Made by a program: the position numbers and the translations under genes. Below the pieces are notes generated by a model. It did not search any database and was not told the origin of the DNA. It was given only the letters and a program-made list of their open reading frames with translations. A DNA stretch of 64,000 nt from Chaenocephalus aceratus (lineage: Eukaryota > Chordata > Actinopteri > Perciformes > Channichthyidae): contig CM043791.1 of NCBI GenBank assembly GCA_023974075.1, forward strand, positions 7,263,767 to 7,327,766, given 5' to 3'. Every line of letters starts with the position of its first letter. Position 1 is the first letter of the stretch. This document shows, piece by piece, positions 8,629 to 19,839 of this stretch.

Positions 8629-9185
8629 AGGGCCGGCCCGTAGCACTGGCTAGATGTTCGCCTAGGGCGCCAGATCTGGGGAGGTGCTGCGCTGGTAGTT
8701 CTGGGAGGGAAAAAAACATTTTGACCGTTGGGACTCATCCTAATTTTCGGCCTTGATGTAACAATATTCATAATTAAGTAAATGTAACACCCTTTTCACC
8801 CTGGTTACACGTTTCATTTGCCCTGTACGACGGGCGCTGTAAGTGATGAAAATGGGGGATGTTGGCTTATCTGGCGCCCGCAGCTCACAGCCAAAGCGAG
8901 TGAGCGAGGGAGAGAGGGAGGGTGCACCGGTATGTAAACACATATTTCCAAGGCACTCCTTTATAATTATTGGGATAAATAGGTTTTAAATCATTCTAAT
9001 GTATACTATAGGACAGTAACCAAAAATATCCTTTAAAACTGGAGAGATAAAAAAAAATTCATAAATAAATAAATGTTAAGGTAAAATAAGATATGAATGA
9101 ACAACATAATTAAAATAAGTTACATTAATTTGTTATTGGCTATGGTAGGTTATTGGTTATGTTCACATACTTATTTGATTACATC
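8629..9185. repeat. Interspersed block shared with 34852-35594
   Basis: The block starts CAGGGCCGGCCCGTAGCAC, a terminus common in fish hAT families. It then matches 34852-35594 through CTAGGGCGCCAGATCTGG, the text CGGCCTTGATGTAACAA, and a GGGAGGGTGCACCGG run, up to the shared end near CATACTTATTTGATTA. The copy here lacks about 200 bp present at 35154-35356. It is probably an intron or terminal part of a third hAT family, whose last exon follows at 9199. Confidence 0.65.
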
Positions 9186-9198
9186 CACTTGTCTAAGA

Positions 9199-9380
9199 TG
9201 ACAACAGAGACTTTCGACCCAAAACCAGCTGTTGACTTGTGGATGCAAGCAGCTAATCGCAGACTCAACCAGAGAGAAAGAAGTAGGCCTACATCATCAG
9301 CTACCATGTCTGACAGAGAGGAAGACAGTGAGGAGAACAGTGAGGAGAACAGTCAGGAGGGTAGTGATGACAGCTTGTAG
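9199..9380 (+). pseudogene. hAT transposase C-terminal exon remnant
   Basis: After an acceptor-like CTTGTCTAAG the frame reads MTTETFDPKPAVDLWMQAAN, then a basic stretch and an acidic Ser/Glu-rich tail (DREEDSEENSEEN) to a TAG stop at 9378. The FDPKPAVDLWM segment resembles the region after the dimerisation domain of fish hAT transposases. An AATAAA signal follows at 9550. The catalytic exons are missing. Confidence 0.55.
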
Positions 9381-9407
9381 GATTACTGGTCGTGCTAATG
9401 TTGTCTT

Positions 9408-9532
9408 GTGTTCACCTCTGCATGTGTGTTCTGTGTTCACCTCTGCATGTGTGTTCTGTGTTCACCTCTGCATGTGTGTTTAGTGTTCACCTCTGCATGT
9501 GTGTTCTGTGTTCACCTCTGCATGTGTGTTCA
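9408..9532. repeat. 25-bp minisatellite, five copies
   Basis: Five tandem copies of a 25-bp unit beginning GTGTTCACCTCTGCATGTG, differing only in the last two bases (CT, CT, TA, CT, CA). It lies between the transposase stop and the AATAAA at 9550, so it would be in the 3' UTR. Confidence 0.95.
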
Positions 9533-9668
9533 GTGCCGTGTGTCTGGCAAATAAAGACCCCCTCAAAAGCTACGGTTTATTTAATTTTAAGGATGAGCAC
9601 CAAGCAACATCTCCAGGTGCTCCTTTGAGAACCAGGGCAAAAAAGTTATGTGCACCCCTGCTTATAGT

Positions 9669-10490
<822 letters not shown>

Positions 10491-11366
10491 TGTTTAGGGT
10501 AATACCACGTGACATTCCACTAAATGCCTCCCAGACAATCCCCCCTCGCCAGCTTTCTAGCGTTTTTATTGGAGAGAGACCAGGGTCACCGTGGTAACCA
10601 CATGCTCGGCTGGATGCAGGACCTCAACTGGCTGCGTATAGGCGTCTGTGGGCCATGCCTGTGAGGAAGCTGCCCCAGATCTCAGTTGACATTTGGTAGC
10701 CTTCAGTGTCTGTGTGTCTGAGTTAGTGTATAGTAGATGTGTGTGTGGTGGGGGAGGGGTGTGTGACTCTTGTCTAATATGAATATATTTCCTGTTTTAT
10801 GATTTGTGTGCAATGAGAACATTTGGATGTATCCGTTAATCATTTGTGTGTGTCTTTCATTGTATCTAAAGATGCATCTGTAGACTTGTGGGGGGATGAA
10901 CAGTCGGGGTTAAATATTGATTCGCCTCTTCCAAATGCAGTGCCCTCTTTCCAACGGAATTGAAAATTCTCTTTTATTTTTTCCGTCTCTTCATCTTGTA
11001 ATTTTTCCCCCCAGAATTTTCATTCATCACAATTTAAAAAGGCTTAGTTTCTCTCCGTCTATGCATGTGCTTATGTAAGCCACTGACAGTGCATTGTTGC
11101 AAGAAAAGAAGATGAAGAGTGAGACAGAAAGAAGACAAAGCAATGAGTGAGAAAGACTGAAAGCGATTAACAGGATTATACTGACTGTTGCTGAAGCATT
11201 GCAAATCACTGTCCTTGCTGATAAATAAGTCCAATAGCTAAATCAATTAAAGCTTAAGCAGCTGCAGGACAATCATCTGCAGCCGATCAGTACCTTTGTT
11301 TTATCCATCCACATCTCTGAGATGGTCAAAAGTTAGTGGATAAACAAAGTTGCACAAAAATGTAAT
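10491..11366. other. No gene seen
   Basis: Unique-looking AT-rich sequence with no convincing exon or repeat; it ends at the TTAA target of the next element. Confidence 0.45.
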
Positions 11367-11370
11367 TTAA

Positions 11371-12336
11371 CACTAGAACCGCCAACGGGTACATTTTACC
11401 CGCAGCTGTTTTTTGATTGTATGTCACTTTTTTTCCATAACATATTAAAGTCTCCCAGTCCGTGACTTTTCCTGAAAGTGTGTTATGTGGCACCCTCTGT
11501 TGTTAAACATTGTCAATAGGAAGTCAGATTAAAAAAATCGCCAAAGAAATTGCCATTTATACCCATATCCTCCTATACGTTGAGGACGTAATGCATGTGT
11601 GCTGGTTACGTGCCAGTTGAATAAAGATGGACACTTGGAATGAGAGAAATAGTCTGCGTCGTCTGTTGATGCATGCATTTTCAAACATTTGGACTACCTA
11701 TGTTACAAATGTATTATCTTTTCAATTTACACACGGCATCTATTGCACGTCTGTCCGTCCTGGGAGAGGGATCCCTCCTCTGTTGCTCTCCCTGAGGTTT
11801 CTCCCATGTTCCCCTTTAAACTGTGGGTTTTCTCCGGAAGTCTTTCCTTGTACGATGTGAGGGTCTAAGGACAGAGGGTCTAAGGACAGAGGGTGTTGTA
11901 TTGTCATACTGATATTCTGTACACACTGTGAAGACCACTGAGACAAATGTAACATTTGTGATATTGGGCTATATAAATAAACATTGATTGATTGATTGAT
12001 TTATGTAGACAATTATATGTCCATAGAACAGAACATTACAGATGGATCGATAGATAGTTATAGAGAGATTTGTACCTAAACAAAACACAAGTCTAACACC
12101 AAGCGTTTAAATCAGCACTGGTAGCGATATTTTATACTTCATGCTATCTGCACAAACTATATCATATGAAAAGCTGAGAGTCCACAGATTCTATTGGTAT
12201 AAGGTTCATCCCTGTGCGATCAAAACTCACTGTTCTGTATGATAAATATAAGAACATTGTACCTTGCAAATCAATAGCGGGTACATCTTACCCGTTGGCG
12301 GTTTTAGGTATACAGCGACCTCTGGCGGTTCTAGTG
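11371..12336. mobile_element. piggyBac-type non-autonomous element, TTAA-flanked
   Basis: The ends CACTAGAACCGCCAACGGG and CCTCTGGCGGTTCTAGTG are inverted repeats and are each flanked by TTAA (11367-11370 and 12337-12340), the target duplication of piggyBac transposons. Subterminal GCGGGTACATCTTACCCG and ACGGGTACATTTTACCCGC are themselves near-palindromes repeated near both ends. No piggyBac transposase is present. A LINE 3' tail was inserted in the middle. Confidence 0.85.
11745..12000 (+). mobile_element. LINE 3' tail with (TTGA)n end, copy 1
   Basis: This 5'-truncated tail runs from CTATTGCACGTCTGTCCG through TCTAAGGACAGAGGGT (repeated twice here by a small duplication) and ATTGGGCTATATAAATAAAC to a (TTGA)n simple repeat. 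The same tail is at 22794-22974 and, reversed, at 46142-46385. It fits the 3' UTR of a fish L2/CR1-type LINE. Confidence 0.75.
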
Positions 12337-12340
12337 TTAA

Positions 12341-12636
12341 AGACCGTCTTGGAGATGCCCTGAAACATTTGCAGTATTATTAACTAGGTGTCGATGGCAA
12401 TATTCCCAGTAAAGATCCCAAACCCTTCACAGTAAGTAAAGTTTTTTCCATTACCCAGCATTCAGTGTTGCCAGAGAAGAGAGGCAGGTAACTCATTTGC
12501 GGATTTTTTTCCACATCCGGTTTTTGTGCATGTCAATGGTATAAAATCCCAAGAATCCTCTCCCACACACTCCCCGCCCCTGACCGAAACGCCTCGATTG
12601 GACTCCTTTATTACTTTCGTAACATAGTTACGGGTA
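12341..12636. other. Probable MITE flank, no gene seen
   Basis: Noncoding sequence ending in TTCGTAACATAGTTACG, a small palindrome at the point where the truncated L2 copy begins. It probably belonged to the same element as 13321-13618 before the insertion. Confidence 0.35.
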
Positions 12637-13320
12637 GACCTCCTGGCTGGTCTACCTGCATGTGCCATCCGACCTCTGCAGCTCATTCAGAATGCAGCGG
12701 CTCGTCTGGTCTTCAACCTTCCAACATTTTCCCACACCACGCCGCTCCTCCGCTCCCTCCACTGGCTTCCGGTAACTGCTAGAATCCACTTCAAGACACT
12801 GGTACTTGCGTACCATGCTGCGAATGGATCTGGCCCTTCCTACATCCAGGACATGGTTAAACTGTACACCCCAGCACGTGCTCTACGCTCTGCATCAGCC
12901 AAACGACTCGCTGCACCCTCGCTGCGAAGGGGACCCAAGTTCCCATCAGCAAAAACACGTGGGTTTGCTATCCTGGCTCCAAAATGGTGGAATGAGCTCC
13001 CCATTGAAATCAGGACAGCAGAAAGCTTACACACCTTCCGGCGCAGACTGAAAACTCATCTCTTTCGACTCCACTTCGAGCGATAGAATGACTAACAAAG
13101 AACTGCTAACAGAGCACTTATATACTAATAAAGGGCTGGCTTATCTAAAGCCAGTTGAGTAGCACTTGAAACGATTGGCTCTTTGAAACCTGATGTTCTT
13201 ATATGATTCTGTTGTCTTCAAGGTTGTGTCTTCCTGGTCGAATGTACTTATTGTAAGTCGCTTTGGATAAAAGCGTCAGCTAAATGCAATGTAATGTAAT
13301 GTAATGTAATGTAATGTAAT
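12637..13320 (+). mobile_element. 5'-truncated L2-type LINE, end of ORF2 plus 3' tail
   Basis: The sequence encodes the C-terminal end of an L2-type ORF2 (IRPLQLIQNAAARL, HWLPVTARIHF, PKWWNELPIEIRTAESLHTF) with the last residues HLFRLHFER before a TAG. The 3' UTR ends in TTGTAAGTCGCTTTGGATAA and an (AATGT)n tail, as expected for this clade. The encoded region closely matches the larger copy at 46468-49403 and shows what that copy's missing 3' end looked like. It has small frame differences and is 5' truncated. Confidence 0.85.
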
Positions 13321-13618
13321 AGTGACAGCATTATGTACTGTAACACTCACGCTTCTATTGGCTAGCGCTCCAATAGAATGTACCTGATACGCTAAGGGGC
13401 GGGACATCTATAGGTAGTTGACCAATCACAGCGGAGCCGGCCAGCTAACCAATCAGGGCAGACTGGGCTCTGGTTTCAGACAGAGGGTGAAAAGAGGTGC
13501 TGCAGCACAGGCAGTATGAGAACAATAAAGAGCTTTTTGAACATTAAAGCATGGAGACATGTAGAGACACTACATACTGGAACCTGGAAATTAGCATAAT
13601 ATATCCTCTTTAATGCTA
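13321..13618. repeat. MITE-like fragment ending in CTCTTTAA
   Basis: The block contains CTAAGGGGCGGGACATC, CAATCACAGCGG and GGTGCTGCAGCACAGGCAG and ends ATAATATATCCTCTTTAA. The layout matches the common fish TTAA-type MITE whose other end is at 20655 (AAAGGGGCCCTATTATGC). It is interrupted on its left by the L2 copy. Confidence 0.5.
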
Positions 13619-14474
13619 TTGCTGACAAAACAAAAAAAAGAGCAATGGCAACTGACATTGGAACTTGAAATTATGATCCACAAATACACCCCCACGTAAG
13701 GCTAAAGATAAATAACCAGAGATCCCAGAAATGGTTTGAATCACAGTTTAATGGTGGAGTTAGGTTCAGTAACAATCATATTTTTTGTTTATCTTCTTCG
13801 CTAGCTGTATATTCTGTGTAGGCTAAAAACTGATGTTCATATAGACATCCCTGGCTCTGTAAATGGGAAACAAACAGAATGGCTCAGACCAAGGCACACA
13901 ACAGTACCAGGACAGAGGAAAACTGGATGTACAAAGAGCAAGGCATTAGAGGTGAGAGGGGCCATGGGGGTAGGAAGCATCCTGAATGTGTGGGGGGGGG
14001 GGGGGGCATTTTTAATGGGGGGTGTGGGGGTCCTCCCCCACAATAAAATTAATAGATTTATTGTATTCTGGTGCATTTTAACAGGTGGTTTGATACTTTT
14101 ATGTGGCTATACTAGCATGAGGGAAATGATGGGTACATTTTGTAATTTCATCCAGTTGTAAAGAAAGGAAACATATTTGATTATTAATTCAGAGCCGTCT
14201 TTAATACAAAAAACACTCGTTATTTATTTAAACTCAAGCATCTCTTGCGTACAGTTGCAATTTCTGTTAAATGCATTTATTTAATGTTATCAAATGATCA
14301 ATCAGATTAGACGAGAGGTTCCCAAATTCTTTCAGCCCGAGACCCAAAAGAGACATTTGGTGTCTCCCCAGGACCCAAACTTACAAAAATACATCATGAA
14401 TTGCCATAACATCAACATTGAAAAACTACTGATAAAGAACACAACAAAACATGAATTTTAATATGAAATGTATT
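13619..14474. other. No gene seen; includes a poly-G tract
   Basis: Noncoding sequence with a 16-base G run at about 13991-14006. No exon or complete element is visible. Confidence 0.45.
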
Positions 14475-15171
14475 TCATTGTAAAAAGAACATTACAAAAC
14501 TCTGCCAATTGGCGACCTTATAAAAACAGGTACGCGACCCATTTTGACCCTTACTTTGGGAAAGACTGCTCTGACTAAATGATGGCCCCAAAACATGCCT
14601 TCTTGTGTCATTTGCAGAGATAAAGAGCTGGCAAATCTCTTCTATGTCAACTTGATCAAGTTTGTCCTGGTGGATGTGGCAGACACCCACATTGTTCAAA
14701 CGACGTTGACTCATGGAGGAGCGGAGCCATGTCTTCAGCCTTCTTAAGGCACTAAAACGTTGTTCTGCTTCGGCTGAGGAGCATGGCACGACAAGAAGAA
14801 GTCTAACCAAAGACTCTACTTGGGTAAAGAGAGCACGGACTTCTGGCAGCATAGCTTTGAGAGTGTTTACTGCGTCAGTGATGGTACTGGATGGATATTG
14901 AAGCTTAAACCTAGCCAGCTGCACCTCCAGTGAATTGCGATTCAGTTCTGGGTAAAGACTTACAACCTCTTCAACCTTTCCAGAGACTAGCACCCTTTCC
15001 AACTTGTTAAGAGTATCAAAGCTGCTCTGGTCAAAGCGCTTGGTCAACTGTACATCAACAGCATCTAGCACTTTGAAGAATTCCATTCTATAGTGCTCTT
15101 CAGTTGATGCTGGTGTGAAAGCTGCTGCATTTCCTGTGTAGCGCTTAGGAGGTGATGTGATGAAATGTTCA
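14475..15171 (-). pseudogene. hAT transposase C-terminal exon (dimerisation domain)
   Basis: On the minus strand an exon begins after a T-rich acceptor (AAAG at 15172-15175) and reads EHFITSPPKRYTGNAAAF into MEFFKVLDAVDVQLTKRFDQ and an open frame of 203 residues. The core includes LYPELNRNSLEVQLARFK and PCSSAEAEQRFSALRRLKTW, with LRSSMSQRRLNNVGVCHIHQ after it. That is the hAT C-terminal dimerisation region as found in hAT/ZMYM-like proteins. The catalytic core upstream is not visible. Base pairs at its 5' edge are re-used in an inverted repeat (15157-16693). Confidence 0.75.
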
Positions 15172-16693
15172 CTTTAAAAAAAAAATATATGTTCTATTAC
15201 AACTGCAACCTGGTTATTACAACCTCTCAAATCAGTCATTACAACTTCACGAATCTGCTCTGTGGCAGTATTAATCGACAAATCTGCGGCCTTGACTTTT
15301 GCTACACTTCTTGCATTGAAAGTCATTTTCACCTGTAGATATGGGGGAGGGAGGGGGGTTGGAGCGAAGGGGCGGAGCCAACAGAACGACGAGGCGCAAG
15401 ATCGGGTCAGTCACACAGCCATGTCAGGTCGAACCGGATGACTGCGGGGCCCTGCATGTTTCCCCTTTCACACCAACGCGGTTCCAGGGCCGGAGCTTGT
15501 GCCTGATAAGCACTGTTTTTTCCTGTTCAGGCCGCAGTGGAGACTGCTCTTTTCCCCGAAAACCGGTTCTTAACAAGCTCGAAAAGCTCGGTCTAGGCTA
15601 GAACTGCATACGTCGGAGGGGGCGAGATTAACTGAACTAACAGTTTATGGAGAGTAGTTTAAGGCAAATAAAAGTTGAACAAGCAGTAGTGCTGAGCAAA
15701 GTGACTAGAACGCAACCACACACTATATAGTCAGGCAACACTAACCAGTAACCAGGCTTCGTGTGATTCTGTTTATTTGACCATCCGTTCGCTGTTATTG
15801 ATCATTGTGGAGGGGCAGACGTTTTGTTTTGTATAGCAGCTATCAGATGGAATCAATACAGGTTACATGTCCGACTATCACAAGTAGAATCATAATGAAA
15901 AATACACCGGTAAAATGTGCCTTTAGAAAACGGCTTATGCCACAAGTTATAGCAACAAGCTACAAGTAGCCTAGTCATTATAGTCAGTTTAGCTTCGGTT
16001 GCTATGCTAACATCACCCATTTTATACCAGAGAAACTTTCATAACAGCGTTGATGCCAAACAGTGTCAATTCAGAATGAAACACATTCACTTAAGGGGAA
16101 CTGGGATATTTATCAGCTGCTTGTGTGACAGTCAAACAGTGAATACTTTACAACGGCCGCTGCCGTGAGCTAACGGGAGAATAACCTCCAGTGGACGAGC
16201 AGCACTGCAGCGGTCGGTAAATGGCGCTGTAACACATTAATAAACAATGAACCACGGCACTCTGGAGAAAAGTACTAGGTTGGAGAAGTAGTTATTTAAT
16301 TTAATCTGGCTTTGTGTGATTAAACACGATCATCGACCCAACGCAGTCACCCATTGTTGTTGTTGTGAGCGAAGCACGGAGCTAGAACGGCAGCTGCGTT
16401 GGTGTGAAAGGGGCAACAGTAGTCACTTGTGTGTGAATGCCCCGAGCTTGCGCCTCGTCGTTCTGATAGCTCCGCCCCTTCGCTCCAACCCCCCCCCACA
16501 TCTACAGGTGAAAATTACTTTAGCGACACATTCATCGCAAGAAGTGTAGCAAAAGTCAAGGCCACAGATTTGTCGATTTATTCTGCCACAGAGCAGATTC
16601 GTGAAGTTGTAATGACTGATTTGAGAGGTTGTAATAACCAAGTTGCAGTTGTAATGGAAAATATATTTTAAAAAAAAGTGAACATTTCATCAC
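15157..16693. repeat. 1.5-kb inverted repeat with arms of about 300 bp
   Basis: The left arm (15157-15485) and right arm (16391-16693) are inverted copies with high identity. Shared text includes GTGATGAAATGTTCACTTT at the outer ends, ATTACAACCTCTCAAATCAG, TTCACGAATCTGCTCTGTGG, GGAGCGAAGGGGCGGAG and CCCTTTCACACCAACGC. The 900-bp interior is noncoding. No clear target duplication is visible. The outermost bases of both arms correspond to the splice acceptor and first 15 bases of the hAT exon next door. Confidence 0.8.
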
Positions 16694-16745
16694 TAAGTTC
16701 ATTTTTTTTTCTACAAGCTGCAAAACTTTTTTCTTCTGTGACTTC

Positions 16746-16825
16746 AAATTTGGTTCACAGATACGTGGATATTTTATACAAGTGTAAATTTGGTTCACAG
16801 ATACGTGGATATTTTATACAAGCAT
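16746..16825. repeat. Two tandem copies of a 40-bp unit
   Basis: A 40-bp unit starting AAATTTGGTTCACAGATACG is perfectly or nearly perfectly duplicated head to tail. Confidence 0.9.
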
Positions 16826-17036
16826 AAATGTACAGTATGCACACAAGCTCAGATTTTATTTCTGCAAGTGCTCACATCAGGTTTTACACACTCTCGCATG
16901 TTGCACCATATCTACCTTCATAGATAGTTTATGTTGTCTAGTTTCATTATTGTGTTTTGTCAGTATATTTGAAATGACTAAATTAGCTACGTTAGCTAGC
17001 TAGCTTATAGCAGATTTCCAATATTATCTGAAGGAA
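16826..17036. repeat. Sequence also seen near 42220
   Basis: GTTTTGTCAGTATATTT, and TTAGCTAGCTAGCTTA followed by AGCAGAT, are shared with 42227-42290. This marks a dispersed repeat that leads into the coding-like fragment on its right. Confidence 0.5.
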
Positions 17037-17312
17037 TCATGTGATTACATTGTTAAAATAAGCCAATAAATCGTACATTTTAGAAAACCGGCCAACTGTA
17101 TAATCCCCAAACTGTTGTATTTTTAACATTTTGGAAAGTTTTGCAATTGCAACGTTTAGTTTATGCAGCGCTTTTAGTAAACGCTGCCCATGTTTCGTCA
17201 CGTTGGGGAATGTTTTCAGAATGCTGTGCATGTCGTCTTTTAAACTGTGCATTTCTCCTAATGAAAATGTTTTTGACCTTTTTGGCGCATTTGCACGTGT
17301 CAGCCACCATAT
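17037..17312 (-). pseudogene. Coding-like fragment, paired with 42318-42490
   Basis: On the minus strand a frame reads ANAPKRSKTFSLGEMHSLKD, then a Lys/Leu-rich helical, coiled-coil-like stretch (LLKALHKLNVAIAKLSKMLK) to a stop at 17037. The 42318 copy reads ANALRRPRTFPFGETGCSFR in the matching position, so the start of the frame is conserved while the remainder drifted. I do not recognise the protein. It is probably an exon of a dispersed transposon gene. Confidence 0.45.
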
Positions 17313-17673
17313 TTAAGTATATTTATGTTGCATTGTTGGAGGCGCCTGGTACTTCAGATTGTCATTGCCAAAACTACACTGTAGCTATTGTACATATGAC
17401 AATAAAGCGTTTGAAGCTAGAACCCATGTGTTCAGAACTTTTTACAGAGTTTTATTTGAGCCCTTCACTTTTCACCTAAATCAGTTTAGGAGGGGGGAAG
17501 CAGGCCAAAGTTGTGTTGCAGACACTCGTGTGTGTTACGGAGTCACCAGCGCAGAGAAAGCGATACCCGGCCGGTTTGAGGAGATAACGTGGAGACAGAG
17601 GCACGGCCCCAATCTCACATGAAAGGGATTTTTGGAGACTGAGTCGGGCTGCTTTTCCCCTGGAGTCCCTCCA

Positions 17674-17820
<147 letters not shown>

Positions 17821-18270
17821 GTCATCCCTGTCGTTCACTTTCTTTAACACACATGTAGCTCCTGGCTGCCTCCTCTTCCTCTCTCTGATTCTCACAAAGA
17901 CAAAACAAGTCCTTGGATCTTGTGACAGTGATGCTGCCGTGCTATCTTAGTATGTTTTCCTCTGTCTGGGTCTTTTAACTCCTGCTGTCTCAAACTGTCT
18001 ATCATCCATCACCCCCTTCTTTCTCCTGTTATCACCTCTCAAACATAAAAACACACTTGTCTCATGCTTTTGATTCAATAATTGCATGGCAGATCCCATG
18101 TTGTCTCTGCGTCATTCAGAATAATTTAACAATGATAGAACATTTATTTTCTAAATGCATCCATAAAACAGCTCTGATTCTCTCTTGTTTTTGTTTTATC
18201 AAGCCGTCGACTTGCTGCTCCACCTTCCCTTTTCCTCATCCCTGTTTCCTCTGGTGCGGTTTCCTCCCAG
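17821..18270. other. Noncoding, pyrimidine-rich before a possible exon
   Basis: Unique-looking sequence with a pyrimidine-rich stretch at 18215-18267 that would suit a splice acceptor at 18268-18270. Confidence 0.4.
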
Positions 18271-18358
18271 ACTTCCAGAGATCAGCCTTATCAAACAGGA
18301 AGTGGAGGAGAGTGTGGCTTCCTGTCCCATATACCCAGGGCAACATAACGGTGCCAAT
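18271..18358 (+). other. Possible internal coding exon with IKQE motif
   Basis: An acceptor (GGTTTCCTCCCAG) is followed by one base and 29 open codons reading LPEISLIKQEVEES and then VASCPIYPGQHNGAN, and by a GTAAAA donor at 18359. IKQE fits the SUMO-attachment consensus (hydrophobic-K-x-E) common in transcription factors. It is not similar to the transposons around it, so it may be a host exon. I cannot name the gene, and no neighbouring exon is visible. Confidence 0.3.
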
Positions 18359-19040
18359 GTAAAAAAGAAAAGTCAGACTGTTTATCAAATATTCAGCAGA
18401 ACAGTCAAGACCTCACTACAGCACAACATACATTTTTAATTGAGGGCCTCAAGAGGTGTCCTTTACTGTTTTTCTTGTATCATGTTTGTGTGTGTTTATA
18501 TGCACATCACATGTATTACCAGTTATAATAATTTGCTCCACAAATGAGGTGATGTTTCTGTTTAGGTTTGTGTCTAAAATGAGCAGGAATATGGAAGAAC
18601 TACTTTCCTGATTTCCATGAAACTTGGTGGAAAGATGTAGCATGGGCCAAGAAACCCATACGAATCCCGGGAGAATATGTGAATTACGTTTTCACATTTG
18701 TTAACATTATGAGCATTCGTGCTACATTCGTGCAGTGACGGATTACAAAGAAAAGTGTGTTCCTGACTGAGAAAATTCACATAACGACCGCTTAACTGCA
18801 TTAGTACAAAAAAGCGGAAACAGCCATTAGGACAGACAAGGTCTGAGCAATCCAATTCAATAAAGTACTTTCTAGTATCCATCTTGATTCTACATAAAAC
18901 GTAAAGCTCAATAACACAACCTAGTCGTAAGAATGACTTCCCAACTCTAGAACTAGTACCATCAGAGGCGAAGGTATACAATCTCAGAGTGCCAAGTTAC
19001 ACCACACTCAGCCTACCACACATGGGTTGTGGGACCAGTG
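18359..19040. other. No gene seen
   Basis: Minus-strand open frames at 18574-18981 have no recognisable domain. The sequence may be an old repeat. Confidence 0.4.
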
Positions 19041-19254
19041 GTCGCGTTAACCGAATATTTTCCGTCTATGATGGATCTTTTTTAACAATGACGGAAAAAT
19101 CTGAAAGCAGTCAGATTAGAACAAACTCGGAACAGCGCCAAAGTTTCCCCACAGCGAGGCTCCGTTGTTATGCCGTGTTATACATGCCCGCCAACAAGGA
19201 AATTATATAGTTTCCAAACCGTACAAATCATTGGGGGTGACGAGATGTGTCCAG
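19041..19254. repeat. Left flank of a split element (GACGG-rich)
   Basis: AATATTTTCCGTCTATGATGG and AATGACGGAAAAATC here echo GGATTATGACGGACATTTTA and CCGTCAAAATGACGGGCAAT at 19860-19915. They look like the two ends of an older element split by the hAT insertion between them. Confidence 0.4.
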
Positions 19255-19839
19255 TAGGGATGTTAAGATTCACCGATTCACATCGGTGCACCGCCATAAA
19301 CGTTCAAGATGCGAGTGCACCGGTTGAAAGAGTGCTACAGTTTGGGTTGAACTCGCGATGCATCGATTGTAGCATCTTTGCATCGGTAAAAAAAAACGGT
19401 TCATTCATATAATATCCCCTCATCCTGTCAGCACTCAGCAGAGACGATCTTTGATCTTTGCTTCGCACTACAGAGGCCGAGAGTCTCAGTTATCAACACA
19501 CATGGAAGTCGAAGAGAAAAAGAAACACAGCGCACCGAAAAATACCTACAAATCAAACGTTTGGAAACACTTCGGATTTTTCTAGAAAGACGGACAACTT
19601 CAAAAATCATTCGCAAATTGTAAACGATGCCGTGCCGTGTGATTTTGCATCGTGTTGAATCGCATCGTATCGCCCCGTATCGCATAATGATGAATCAAAT
19701 TGTATCGAACTGTATCGCAACAGGGGTGAATCGTATCGCATCGCCTGGTGTTTCAAATGTATCGTTAATGTATCATATCGTTGGCAACGTATCGAGATGC
19801 GCATCGCATCGGCCTCAGTGATGGAGATGCACATCCCTA
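19255..19839. mobile_element. hAT-type non-autonomous element
   Basis: The element starts TAGGGATGTTAAGATTCACC and ends ATGGAGATGCACATCCCTA, with inverted TAGGGATGT / ACATCCCTA ends. It contains many imperfect copies of GCATCG/GTATCG near the right end. The flanking octamers GTGTCCAG and GACAGACC do not match, so the target duplication is lost or the left or right end has been altered. It has no transposase. Confidence 0.65.

Larger units (their letters stand above)
7054..9668. mobile_element. Outer hAT element, interrupted, with 8-bp TSD CTTATAGT
   Basis: The outer element begins CAGGGC at 7062, is interrupted at 7068, resumes at 8399 (TGCACATAACT), and ends AGTTATGTGCACCCCTG at 9660. The two ends are inverted repeats of about 17 bp with one mismatch. 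The 8-bp sequence CTTATAGT lies directly outside both ends (7054-7061 and 9661-9668), the target duplication expected for hAT transposons. Without the insert, it spans about 1.27 kb and keeps a transposase C-terminal exon, so it is a deletion derivative and non-autonomous. Confidence 0.85.

Noticed and set aside
8297..8771. Minus-strand Leu/Ser-rich ORFs
   Set aside because: They are translations of the GA-rich simple repeat inside the outer hAT element.
9408..9532. CRISPR-like array
   Set aside because: Units are contiguous 25-bp repeats without spacers in a eukaryotic transposon; this is a minisatellite.
18574..18981. 135-codon minus-strand ORF
   Set aside because: No domain, motif, splice context or repeat partner supports it; its length is not exceptional for this composition.
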